This document shows, one piece after another, positions 9,911 to 18,685 of a stretch of 47,597 bases of DNA. Source of the DNA: Myxococcota bacterium (lineage in GTDB: Bacteria; Myxococcota_A; UBA9160; UBA4427); contig JAQWNI010000247.1 in the NCBI GenBank assembly GCA_029268645.1, positions 1-47,597 on the forward strand, in the 5' to 3' direction. Below the pieces are notes generated by a model. The model had not been told where the DNA came from and made no database searches. It was given only the letters and a program-made list of their open reading frames with translations. Each line of letters opens with the position of its first letter. Within the stretch, counting starts at the first letter, position 1. Made by a program: the position numbers and the translations under genes.

Positions 9911-10882
9911 CTAGAAGCGAAGCTTCAATCCGCCGCCCAAGGTCGCAAAGTTGAGGGAGGAAAGGCTCCCGCCTGGCAGCATCACCGCCGCATCCCCGGT
10001 GATCGCGATGGTTTCGGTCAGATACCAGTCCAAACCAGCCGAGACGCGGAAGGTCGCGACCGTCGACTGCCATGTCTCCGTAACCCCATCAGCAATCTTC
10101 GTACGCCCCGTCTTGGCATTCAGGGCGCCAATCCCTAAGCCAACATACGGCTGAAATGAGCCGGTCAGAATGAAAAGTTTACCGTTCGCCGTGACGGAGA
10201 AGCCATTGTAGTAGGCCGTGTACTCGCTTTTGCTCAGGTCGAAGTCTTGAAATCCGTCAAACCGAACCTCGACCTCGAAGCGTTTCGCGAAGTGGTAACC
10301 GATCGCCCCAAAGGCGCCCTGACTATTTTCAGCGCGATAGCTCGTGTCAAAGAGCTGGGGCGCGTAGAACAGGCCTCCACTCAGGTAGAAACCGCTACGC
10401 GAATATCGATGTTCGCGTTCCTGCATGTACTCCGCCAGGGCGGCATTCGCGGCACGGGCTGAGGCAGCGGCGTTTTTCGCCTCCTCCGTGGCTCGATGAA
10501 GGTCTTCAAGAACCTGAGGGGGCACCGCCGCGGGAGCCGCGGCTGCCGGGGCCGCAACAGCGGCCGCCGAGGCAGCTTGGGCGGCAGCCAATGAGGCCTC
10601 GGCGCTCTGGGCAGCCTTCTCGGCCTGGTCCGCAGAGGCTCGGGCCTGCCGCGCCTTTTCCTGTGCATCGTAAGCAGCTGCTTTTAGATCGTTCACTGTG
10701 GGGACCCCAGCGTCTTGTGCGAAGACGGGTGTCACCCAGGCCAACAAGGTAAGAAGAACCCCTAAGGCAAGGCCGATGCGACCGGTTCGCCGCGCTCGGG
10801 ACCTGAGACAGACGCGAGACGATGGCTCACGGCGCGAAGCAGAAGAAAAGTGGCTGTCGATCACGGAGTATTCGATCATCAT
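9911..10882 (-). CDS. Outer-membrane beta-barrel protein with N-terminal Ala-rich coiled-coil
   Basis: Signal peptide ending PVFAQDAG; long Ala/Gln/Glu heptad-like segment; C-terminal barrel strands ending LNFATLGGGLKLRF. Start uncertain among nearby ATGs. Confidence 0.75.
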   Translation of the reverse strand: MMIEYSVIDSHFSSASRREPSSRVCLRSRARRTGRIGLALGVLLTLLAWVTPVFAQDAGVPTVNDLKAAAYDAQEKARQARASADQAEKAAQSAEASLAAAQAASAAAVAAPAAAAPAAVPPQVLEDLHRATEEAKNAAASARAANAALAEYMQEREHRYSRSGFYLSGGLFYAPQLFDTSYRAENSQGAFGAIGYHFAKRFEVEVRFDGFQDFDLSKSEYTAYYNGFSVTANGKLFILTGSFQPYVGLGIGALNAKTGRTKIADGVTETWQSTVATFRVSAGLDWYLTETIAITGDAAVMLPGGSLSSLNFATLGGGLKLRF

Positions 10883-11151
10883 TTCAGTCCTCGCGCAGCC
10901 CAAGGCGCAGCCGATCCCCCCGCAGACGGCCCATCCCTGGAGTCCTAATGATAGCAGTCGCTGGATGTCCGCGACCCGTCACAACCCCTGCGAAGAGCAC
11001 CGGCAAGAGGTATGCATGTATGAAGCAGGTCTGTAAGACTTACGGATTATCGGGCTGATTCGTGGTCATCAATGATCGCGGCGACTGAGGGGGCCGTACC
11101 GCTCAGCCCTCCCGTCACAATACTGGAAGCAATGATAAGGGAGGAAGAGTA

Positions 11152-11643
11152 ATGGCTGAGGAGGTCGTGATCACCGACGAAATGCGGGGACTGATCGGAA
11201 TTGAGTCCACCCCCTGGATCCACGAGGTGACCACTACGAGCGTTCGCGCATTTGCCCGGGGCGTCGGCTATAGGGATCCCGTGTACTACGACATTGAAGC
11301 CGCCCAAGCGGCGGGCTACCGAAGTCTTCCCTGCCCTCCCACGTATCTCGGTACCCCGGTCTTCATCCCGGGGCAGAGCAGCGAGACCTTTAGTGGGCCA
11401 AAAGACGACGGCCCCACGCTTGAGCACGGTCTACCCAATCTCCTTGACGGCGGCACTGAAACGGAATACCTCGCCGACATCTGCGCGGGAGATACGCTGA
11501 CTGCGTCTTCAAGCATCGTGGATCTATCGATCCGCGAAGGCAAGTCAACCGGAAAGATGCTGATCGTGACCCGGGAAACACGTTGCCTCAATCAGAACGG
11601 CGAGCTGGTCGCTCGTCAGAGCGGTCAGGCTATTTTTTACTAG
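11152..11643 (+). CDS. MaoC-like N-terminal (FAS1-like) dehydratase domain protein
   Basis: VTTTSVRAFARGVGYRDPVYYDIEAAQAAGYRSLPCPPTYLGTPVF...NLLDGGTETEYLADICAGDTLTASSSIVDLSIREGKSTGKMLIVTRETR. Confidence 0.85.
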   Translation: MAEEVVITDEMRGLIGIESTPWIHEVTTTSVRAFARGVGYRDPVYYDIEAAQAAGYRSLPCPPTYLGTPVFIPGQSSETFSGPKDDGPTLEHGLPNLLDGGTETEYLADICAGDTLTASSSIVDLSIREGKSTGKMLIVTRETRCLNQNGELVARQSGQAIFY

Positions 11644-11706
11644 GCAACCGGTGTCGCTCTCGTTTCGCAAACCCTCTGAACCACGACACTAAAAGGAATC
11701 TTCCAA

Positions 11707-12123
11707 ATGGCCCGCACATGGGATTCATTTTCTGAAGGCGATGCTCTTCCGCAACTGACCAAAACGCCCGGCGTCTCCGACTTGGTCAAGTACTCTGCCG
11801 GAGGGGGTGACTTCAACCCGCTCCACCACGATTACGCATTCCCCCAAGCCAAAGCCATTGGTTCCATCATTGTCCATGGCCGCTTTAAATACGCGTGTCT
11901 CGGAGAACTGGTTTCCAATTGGCTCGACCATGGCGGCCGCATTGAGAACATTGCCTGCCAATACCGCGGGATGGATCTACCCGATCAGACCATGACCTGC
12001 GGCGGTGTCGTCAAACGCAAATGGGAAGAGGACGGGAAAAAGCGGGCCGAACTCGAACTCTTTGTTGAAAACAGCTCCGGAAAAAACACGACCCCTGGGA
12101 CGGCGAGAGTCGTCTTTAAATAG
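11707..12123 (+). CDS. MaoC-like hot-dog dehydratase
   Basis: VSDLVKYSAGGGDFNPLHHDYAFPQAKAIGSIIVHGRFKYACLGELVSNW: hydratase-like D/H motif. Confidence 0.9.
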   Translation: MARTWDSFSEGDALPQLTKTPGVSDLVKYSAGGGDFNPLHHDYAFPQAKAIGSIIVHGRFKYACLGELVSNWLDHGGRIENIACQYRGMDLPDQTMTCGGVVKRKWEEDGKKRAELELFVENSSGKNTTPGTARVVFK

Positions 12124-12138
12124 ACCAAAGAGAAGCCT

Positions 12139-12822
12139 TTATTCAGTCTGGTAAGGACGCAGCACACCGGGGAGAACGCCAGCGCGTTCCGCCACTGTCA
12201 GTGAGTCTTTCATCTGACAGCGGACTTCACTGTAGTGTTGCCGGGCTTCGTCGCGCGCCTCTCCCAATCGGACGCGCGTCGCTGTCAGGTGCTCTCCTCG
12301 ATACAACGAGGCGCCAAACGCTTCGGTGGCCGTCTGAACGCTCCGATCGGCTGCCCGCACCTGCTGCTGCTTGGCGTTCAGAAACGACTGCCAGGCCGAC
12401 GGATTGGCGCCCTGAGGCGTAGTGAAAGGCGGTACCGACATCTCCGAGCAAGGAGTGGGCTGCCAAATGAGATGATCATTGTTTGGCGCAGAGGACTCCG
12501 CCACGGCCACGTCGCCCAGCGGGGTTCCGAGAGTAGACTGGACGGAGTCCAGTGATTCTCCATGGGCCGCCGGTACAGAATCAAGGGACTCGCTTTCAGC
12601 GAGACGAGAGCCGCCCGGTGTTCCCGAAGTCGCCTGCTCCACATCGTCCAGAGACCGAGACTGGCCTACATCAACCGAATCGAGGCTCATGCTCTGGGGC
12701 CAGCTCGGCAGAGCGGGCAAGAGAACAAGCATCGACCCGAGCCCAGCGGCTGATGCACGAAATCCGAGGCGACGAGACCGCCCGGCGAGAGATCCATTAG
12801 AAAACAATGAGTGGGGAGCCAT
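12139..12822 (-). CDS. Secreted hypothetical protein with SLDSV-type peptide repeats
   Basis: Signal-like N-terminus (GLGSMLVLLPALPSWPQS), then SLDSVDVGQSRSLDDVEQ...ESLDSVPAAHGESLDSVQ; C-terminal helical region. Confidence 0.6.
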   Translation of the reverse strand: MAPHSLFSNGSLAGRSRRLGFRASAAGLGSMLVLLPALPSWPQSMSLDSVDVGQSRSLDDVEQATSGTPGGSRLAESESLDSVPAAHGESLDSVQSTLGTPLGDVAVAESSAPNNDHLIWQPTPCSEMSVPPFTTPQGANPSAWQSFLNAKQQQVRAADRSVQTATEAFGASLYRGEHLTATRVRLGEARDEARQHYSEVRCQMKDSLTVAERAGVLPGVLRPYQTE

Positions 12823-12963
12823 CGGGGAAACCTCCTAGTCAGACGCCTCATCGGCCAAAGGCTGGGGAGGCTGTAGCCCGATTCTCCATCCCAAGCTGCG
12901 GTACCGTCATGCTATGCCCCTGGGGCATTTCCATTTCTCTCGGCCCCGCCCGGAGTATTCACG

Positions 12964-15267
12964 GTGCCTCGCCCCACCCTTAAAAAGCTCGAAGAACTCC
13001 AGATCCTTGAAATCGCCGGCGGCTCATCGGGCGCCATCGTGGGGCGATGGTTTGCCGAGCTCGGGGCCCACGTCAGCCGCATCGAAGTACCGGCCGATCA
13101 ATCTGAACACGCGTCGATCGAAGAGAATCGTGCCTCCAACCCGCATCCAAAAATCCAGTCGCTCCAATGGGATGGTCAAGACACCCAATGGCTCACGGAT
13201 CGGACACGGCTCTGCGATGTCATCATCGAAAGTGCCGCACCAGACCCTCTGCGACCGCGAATATCCGAAGACCAAGCCAATCGTGCGGTCCGCGTTCACA
13301 TTTCACCGTTTGATCCGGAGAGTGTTTTTTCATCATGGCGAGCGAACGGCTTCATCAATGAGGCGCTCGCTGGACATCTCCTGCTGAATGGAGAGCCTCA
13401 CCGCGCGCCTTTTGCCCGCGCAGGCGACCTATCGACTCACCAAGCCGCCCTCCACGCCTTCATCGGAGCTCTGTCGGCTCTTGAGCACACCGAGGGCGAC
13501 TCGGGACACCTGGTCCAGGTCAATCATCACGACGGCCTACTCTCGATCCACCAACACACGATGACGATGTGGACACATGGCGGTCATATTCTCAAACGTC
13601 TGGGAAATCGCCAGAGCGGATATTGGCACCCGATGGCGGTCTATCCTTGTCGGGATGGACATATTGTTCTCTGCGCACCAGGCCAGTCGGCGCGGGATCG
13701 ACTTTTGGCCGCCATCGATCGGCCCGAACTTCTCCTCGACCCACGCTTCGCCGACGACATGGCAATTTCTCAACACAAAGATGAATTCGATGAGGAAATC
13801 GGTTCGTGGTTAAACCAAAGAACCCGACGAAAAATCGTGGATCGGCTTCAATCGGCTGGTGTCGCCGTGTCCGCGGTCCAGACTCCCCGAGAAGTTCTGG
13901 CCGATCCACATCTCGTCAACCGGAAGGCTTGGCATGAAGACCAAGCCACGGCTTGCCTTCGCTTGCCGTTTCGTATCGAAGCTTCTAACCCAACCGGAAA
14001 GGAATCACCGGCCGCCCCTGTCCTCAAGGCCGCGACAACCCTAGGCGGTGCACGGGTTTTAGAACTGGGAAGGGTTTGGGCTGGGCCCCTGGCGGGCCGA
14101 ATCCTTTCAGACCTAGGAGCCGACGTCGTCGCCGTCGAAACACCTTCCGGCCGTGGAGGAGCCCGCGTCCCCGACGGCCTTGCGACCACGACCCATCTCT
14201 TTGCAAACAATGAGGTGGGCGATGAACCCTGGAATCACATCGGTTCTGTCAACGCGCTCTTGCGAGGCAAGAGATCTCTGAGTGTCGACCTGCGGCAACC
14301 TCAAGCGATGAGTCTATTGCGGCAGTTGATCAGCGCGACCGACATCCTGATCGAAAACTTATCCCCGGGCAGCAGCTTGGCAAAAAAGCTGACCCCGGAA
14401 TTCCTACGAGCCCTTAATCCGGACCTGATCTTGGTTTCCATATCGGGGCACGGCGCGGAGGGCCCCGATCGAACACACCTCGCCTTTGGACCCAACATCG
14501 AAGCCCGGGCGGGTTTCACTGCTCTAGGCGGCTATCCCAATACAGGTCCCATGCGATCCGGAGTTGCCTGGCCCGATCCGATCGCCGCCTTGACTGCCGT
14601 GGCGGGGACTTTGGTCGCTTTACGGGGCCGACAAAAAATGAACCATCGGAGCATCCAAACTGTGGACGTTTCCATGCTCGAATCCGCCCTCTGGGTGGCG
14701 CCCGATCCCGCCAACATCAGCGACTGCCCCGGACAAGGGTCCCGTCATACGAAGCGGGCCCCCCAAGGCATTTACCCTTGTGCGGGAATCGACCGCTGGA
14801 TTGCCATCAGCATCACGAGCGATCCAGAATGGAAAGCTCTCTGTGCTGTTCTGGATCTTGAGAAAAGATGGTCGCCCTTGACCTTCCACCAGCGTCGAGA
14901 TCGTCACGACGAGATCGATGAAGCCATCGCCACAAAAACTCGACTCCAAGACCGTTGCCCGCTGGCTGAGCGCCTTCAGGCGCAGGGCATCATGGCGAGC
15001 TGGCTGAGCGACGCACGCGACTTGGTTACAAATCAAGAATCAAGCGCAAAGGGATTCTGGATCGACCTCATGGAACCCGGCGGGGCCCAAAATCCTACGC
15101 CGGGGCTCCCGATCCAGATCGACGGCCATTTTCCCGAACATGCTCTTCACGCTCCCCGCCTTGGAGAACACAATCGCGCCGTCCTCGCAGAATGGACCCA
15201 AATGACGAATCTAGAAATGGATCGCATCGAAAAGGCTGGCTTAGTGTCCGATCGCCCTCCTGACTAA
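12964..15267 (+). CDS. Class III (CaiB/BaiF-type) CoA-transferase, double-domain fusion
   Basis: 767 aa, GTG start; N-half LQILEIAGGSSGAIVGRWFAELGAHVSRIEVP, C-half ARVLELGRVWAGPLAGRILSDLGADVVAVETPSGRGG...LLRGKRSLSVDLRQPQ...TDILIENLSPG. Confidence 0.88.
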   Translation: MPRPTLKKLEELQILEIAGGSSGAIVGRWFAELGAHVSRIEVPADQSEHASIEENRASNPHPKIQSLQWDGQDTQWLTDRTRLCDVIIESAAPDPLRPRISEDQANRAVRVHISPFDPESVFSSWRANGFINEALAGHLLLNGEPHRAPFARAGDLSTHQAALHAFIGALSALEHTEGDSGHLVQVNHHDGLLSIHQHTMTMWTHGGHILKRLGNRQSGYWHPMAVYPCRDGHIVLCAPGQSARDRLLAAIDRPELLLDPRFADDMAISQHKDEFDEEIGSWLNQRTRRKIVDRLQSAGVAVSAVQTPREVLADPHLVNRKAWHEDQATACLRLPFRIEASNPTGKESPAAPVLKAATTLGGARVLELGRVWAGPLAGRILSDLGADVVAVETPSGRGGARVPDGLATTTHLFANNEVGDEPWNHIGSVNALLRGKRSLSVDLRQPQAMSLLRQLISATDILIENLSPGSSLAKKLTPEFLRALNPDLILVSISGHGAEGPDRTHLAFGPNIEARAGFTALGGYPNTGPMRSGVAWPDPIAALTAVAGTLVALRGRQKMNHRSIQTVDVSMLESALWVAPDPANISDCPGQGSRHTKRAPQGIYPCAGIDRWIAISITSDPEWKALCAVLDLEKRWSPLTFHQRRDRHDEIDEAIATKTRLQDRCPLAERLQAQGIMASWLSDARDLVTNQESSAKGFWIDLMEPGGAQNPTPGLPIQIDGHFPEHALHAPRLGEHNRAVLAEWTQMTNLEMDRIEKAGLVSDRPPD

Positions 15268-15375
15268 ATCGTGTGGGAGGAACGGGCTCGGTTAACCTCT
15301 TTCAAATCCGATCCGAAACGGTGCTCCAAAAACCGTATATCAAGACCCGCAAGAATCTCCAAGGAGAAACCCAGC

Positions 15376-16587
15376 ATGGCCGCACCCCTCCACGGCATTC
15401 GCGTTCTCGAACTCGCCAGTTTCGTCGCGGCCCCTGCTGCGGGAGCGCTCCTTGGAGACCTCGGCGCTGAAGTGATCAAGGTCGAGGTTCCTTGGGGCGA
15501 AATCTATCGGCATAGTACCGCGCGCATGATGGGCGTCGATGTGGATTTTGATCTCAGTGCGCCTTTTCAGATGACGAACCATGGAAAACGCTCGCTCACG
15601 CTCGACCTGGCTCTTCCCCAAGCGCAGGCGGCTTTGCGAAAAGTCGTCGACTCCGCGGATGTGTTGTTAACCAACATGCTTCCGGAGCGGATCGCCCGTT
15701 ATGGACTCGATCCGAAGACACTCCTGGCGGAAAGACCCGAGCTGATCATCGCACGCCTTTCGGGATACGGGGCCGATGGCCCAGAAGCCAATACGCCCGC
15801 CTTCGACTATACGGCCTATTGGGCACGTTCGGGGCTAATGGAGCAGCTGAGAGAAGAAGGCGGTGCTCTTTCCTTCCAGAGGCCTGGCATCGGTGATCAC
15901 TCCGCAGGCATGGCTTTGGCCCTCGCCATCGTCTCCGCTCTTCGCACCCGAGACCAGGATGGGCACGGTCAAATCATCGATGTGGCACTTCAACACATCG
16001 GTTATTACATCTCGGGGAACGATATGACTTGGGCGCTGGCCACCGGCCAATCTCCGCCGAAACATGATCGATCGCACCCCCGAAACCCTCTCTGGAACCA
16101 TTACGCTTGCAGCGACGGCCGATCGGTTTTCCTCGTGATGATCGAGGCCGATCGTTATTGGAAAACTTTCGTCGGAGCCATTGAGCATCCGGAGCTTGCC
16201 GAAGACCCTCGTTTTGCCGACGCCTTTGCGAGGTACCAGAACGCACAAGAGTTAGTCGTGCTTCTCGACAACGTCTTCCAGAAAAAAACAATGGCGCAAT
16301 GGATACAGCAGCTGGAGGGCCATCGATTGATCTGTGCGCCGGTCCGAACCCACGCTGAAGCAGCCGAAGATGAAACGGCTGCCGCTCGAGGTATTTTTCC
16401 GGAGGTGAAGCATCCCCAACAGGGATCATTTCGGACAGTCGCTCCACCATTTTCCATGTCGCGACATGCCATGCCGGGCAATGCCCCAGCTCCGGCGCTG
16501 GGCGCCGACACCGAGGCCGTGCTGCGTGAATCCGGGGTAGACGAGGAAACCATTGCTCTGCTGGTGGCCGCCTCTGCTCGCGACTAA
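15376..16587 (+). CDS. Class III (CaiB/BaiF-type) CoA-transferase
   Basis: MAAPLHGIRVLELASFVAAPAAGALLGDLGAEVIKVEVPWGE...MTNHGKRSLTLDLALPQ...YGADGPEANTPAFDYTAYWARSGLM; ATG at 15376 preferred over 15271. Confidence 0.92.
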   Translation: MAAPLHGIRVLELASFVAAPAAGALLGDLGAEVIKVEVPWGEIYRHSTARMMGVDVDFDLSAPFQMTNHGKRSLTLDLALPQAQAALRKVVDSADVLLTNMLPERIARYGLDPKTLLAERPELIIARLSGYGADGPEANTPAFDYTAYWARSGLMEQLREEGGALSFQRPGIGDHSAGMALALAIVSALRTRDQDGHGQIIDVALQHIGYYISGNDMTWALATGQSPPKHDRSHPRNPLWNHYACSDGRSVFLVMIEADRYWKTFVGAIEHPELAEDPRFADAFARYQNAQELVVLLDNVFQKKTMAQWIQQLEGHRLICAPVRTHAEAAEDETAAARGIFPEVKHPQQGSFRTVAPPFSMSRHAMPGNAPAPALGADTEAVLRESGVDEETIALLVAASARD

Positions 16588-16639
16588 CGGGGACCGGGAT
16601 CCCTGCCGCCGGAAGGGCCTCTCGGCCGCCAGGAGTGAC

Positions 16640-17605
16640 CTACTCGAGAAACACACAGGTCGGACACCCGCCCCGGGCGAGAGCCGACTCAGCCCGCCGC
16701 TGATCTTCCGCGGTTTGATATTGAGGGGTCTCTAGGCGAGCGGTCCGGTCGTCCTCAAAGGCTCCTTCTTCGACGTTTTCCCCCGACGCAGCACGAGGCT
16801 GCATCACGGAATCCTTCCACGCGTCATCCTCAGACCACGCGTAACCGAGATCGATCACACCGCCCGGCTTCTGAATTGTTTGGAAGCCCGCTAGGGCGTC
16901 AAGGAGAATCTGCCTCTGCAGAACTCGGTCAAAAGCCGGTCCCGCGGTATGGCCGAGTGGGTAGTCGAGAAAAGCCGCACGCGGCGGGTTGACGGAACGC
17001 GTGATCGAGAGCGCACTCGTCAAACTGAGCGTCGGAACCCCGGCGGATTCGATGGCGCGTGCGATCAGTCCCACGGACTGATGGCAGACTGGTCAGACCG
17101 GCACAAGCAGCACTAGATCGAGCTGATCCTCGACTGCCCGGCGTGCAAATTCGGGCGCCAACTTTTCACGAACTTTGCGCGCCGAGTAAATTCCACCCAT
17201 AAACGTGTAGGCATTCTCGCTCAAGTCGCCTAAGGCCCCTTCTTTAACCAAACCCCTCAACGAATCGATCGGGAAAACAACATTGGGATCTCGACGCGCA
17301 TCGGTGACGTCATAGGCAAAGTGAGCGATCCGAAGATCTTCGGTGGGCGTGTCAGTTGAAACTACCCGGTAACTCACGTCATCCGAGAAGTGAAAGGCCA
17401 CTTGGCCGGTCACATAAATGCCCCCAGAAGCAATCAACCCCACTCGGCATTGGGACAGCGGCTTCTTGAGAGGGACCAAGGGCGGCGGCGAATCGCTCTC
17501 GACCCAGCGGTAGACCGGATAGCCCAAGCCGCTGTACTGATCACGCGTGCGTTGGATGTAATCGATGGGAGGACGGGTCTGAGCCATTGGTTTTTCCCGT
17601 GGCAA
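16640..17605 (-). CDS. GrdB/PrdB-like (glycine/sarcosine/betaine/D-proline reductase selenoprotein B family) selenoprotein, in-frame UGA = Sec
   Basis: ORFs 17093-17605 and 16640-17074 are the same minus frame, separated only by TGA (17093-17095) plus six codons. Joined reading: ...DQLDLVLLVPV-U-PVCHQSVGLIARAIESAGVPTLSLTSALSITRSVNPPRAAFLDYPLGHTAG...GGCPTCVFLE. UxxC motif and a bSECIS-like hairpin follow immediately. Alternative ATG at 17587. Confidence 0.88.
17060..17086 (-). promoter_or_regulatory. bSECIS-like selenocysteine insertion hairpin
   Basis: RNA: UGA-CCAGUCUGCC-AUCAGUC-CGUGG-GACUGAU-CGCA. Perfect 7-bp upper stem, 5-nt loop with G at position 2, UGA-to-loop distance 17 nt, plus UGC/GCA lower pairs across one C-C mismatch. 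Confidence 0.82.
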
Positions 17606-17647
17606 CGAACTTAAGAAGTGTAACGACTTCGATCGAGGAAATCGCCT

Positions 17648-18685
17648 TTAGTCTATCCGACGCGTGACATCTTCATACAGGCGCCGAAACCAACTTGCTC
17701 GACCTTTGGAAGTCGATGGATCGCCCGCCTTCTCGCCTCGATGATGAAAAAGCTTTTGGTCCTCTTCTTCAATCACATCCACATCACCTTCTTCAGATTC
17801 CCCTTCGGAGGACTTTTGGATCCAAATTTCTGGAGACCACTTGCCCCACTTGTCTTCGTAGCTGTCTTTCACCGAAAAAACAGAGCCTGCTGCAGCCCGC
17901 TCGCCCGCCTTCGTCGGCGTCGCAAAGGACATACCGCCTGCCAGTGCCGAGGCGAAGGTCGGAGTTTCAACACGCAGACCACGCCAGCCCAGATGAAAGC
18001 GGACGCCACTGGTATTCCAGAAAACAGTGTTGGTCCGTATCAACTTGTCGTATGGCCGATTAATATGAATCGCAATCCCCACCGAGCGTGAATTCGCATG
18101 CAGATGGTGGTTCAGAACCGTTCCGACTCGCTCACCTCGGTAATAAATCGGATCACCCGTTTCCAAACCACCCAAATCCCCGGCCTCAACGAGATAGCGT
18201 GTTCCCGGCCGGACCGAGATGGGCGGCACGCGAAGCGCCTCGAATTCGGTGAGCCGTTGATCGCCCACAGGACCGGGCGAAAAACTCAAATAGCTGCCTG
18301 AAACCAGCGTCTCGAGCCCCGAAATTCCTGTCAAGGAAACCCGAGGCTTGGCCACCCAAAACCGAGCACCCTCAGTCAAATAGGGTTCAAAGACCGGGTG
18401 TAGGCGCAGAGTCAACTTGATGCGAGACAAGTCCTCGGTGAAGTCGATCTCTTCCACGACACCCATCTCCATGTCGCGGTAACGAACCGTCGTGTCATCC
18501 GCCGAAAGTCCACTGGCATCATCGACAAGAACCACAACCCGAGGACCCAACTGAGAGAGCGTATTGATCGCCAAACCGATACCGAGGGCCAAGGCGACCA
18601 CCGGAAAAAGCCATACTGCAGAGAGGCGACCCCGTATCCGACTCGTCCGGATCTTAGGCTCCGACACTTCCGTTGAGTCAGACAT
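17648..18685 (-). CDS. pqiB: PqiB/MlaD-family (MCE domain) protein, short form
   Basis: MSDSTEVSEPKIRTSRIRGRLSAVWLFPVVALALGIGLAINTLSQLGPRVVVLVDDASGLSADDTTVRYRDMEMGVVEEI...LTGISGLETLVSGSYLSFSPG and second MCE repeat RYLVEAGDLGGLETGDPIYYRGERVGTV. Confidence 0.88.
   Translation of the reverse strand: MSDSTEVSEPKIRTSRIRGRLSAVWLFPVVALALGIGLAINTLSQLGPRVVVLVDDASGLSADDTTVRYRDMEMGVVEEIDFTEDLSRIKLTLRLHPVFEPYLTEGARFWVAKPRVSLTGISGLETLVSGSYLSFSPGPVGDQRLTEFEALRVPPISVRPGTRYLVEAGDLGGLETGDPIYYRGERVGTVLNHHLHANSRSVGIAIHINRPYDKLIRTNTVFWNTSGVRFHLGWRGLRVETPTFASALAGGMSFATPTKAGERAAAGSVFSVKDSYEDKWGKWSPEIWIQKSSEGESEEGDVDVIEEEDQKLFHHRGEKAGDPSTSKGRASWFRRLYEDVTRRID

Noticed and set aside
9054-10073. 339-aa minus-strand ORF
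   Set aside because: Antisense to the phosphatase-superfamily gene and overlapping the OMP gene; no domain features.
16640-17074. Separate 144-aa gene starting with GTG
   Set aside because: Same frame as 17093-17605 and interrupted only by a TGA followed by a bSECIS-like hairpin; best explained as the C-terminal half of a selenoprotein.
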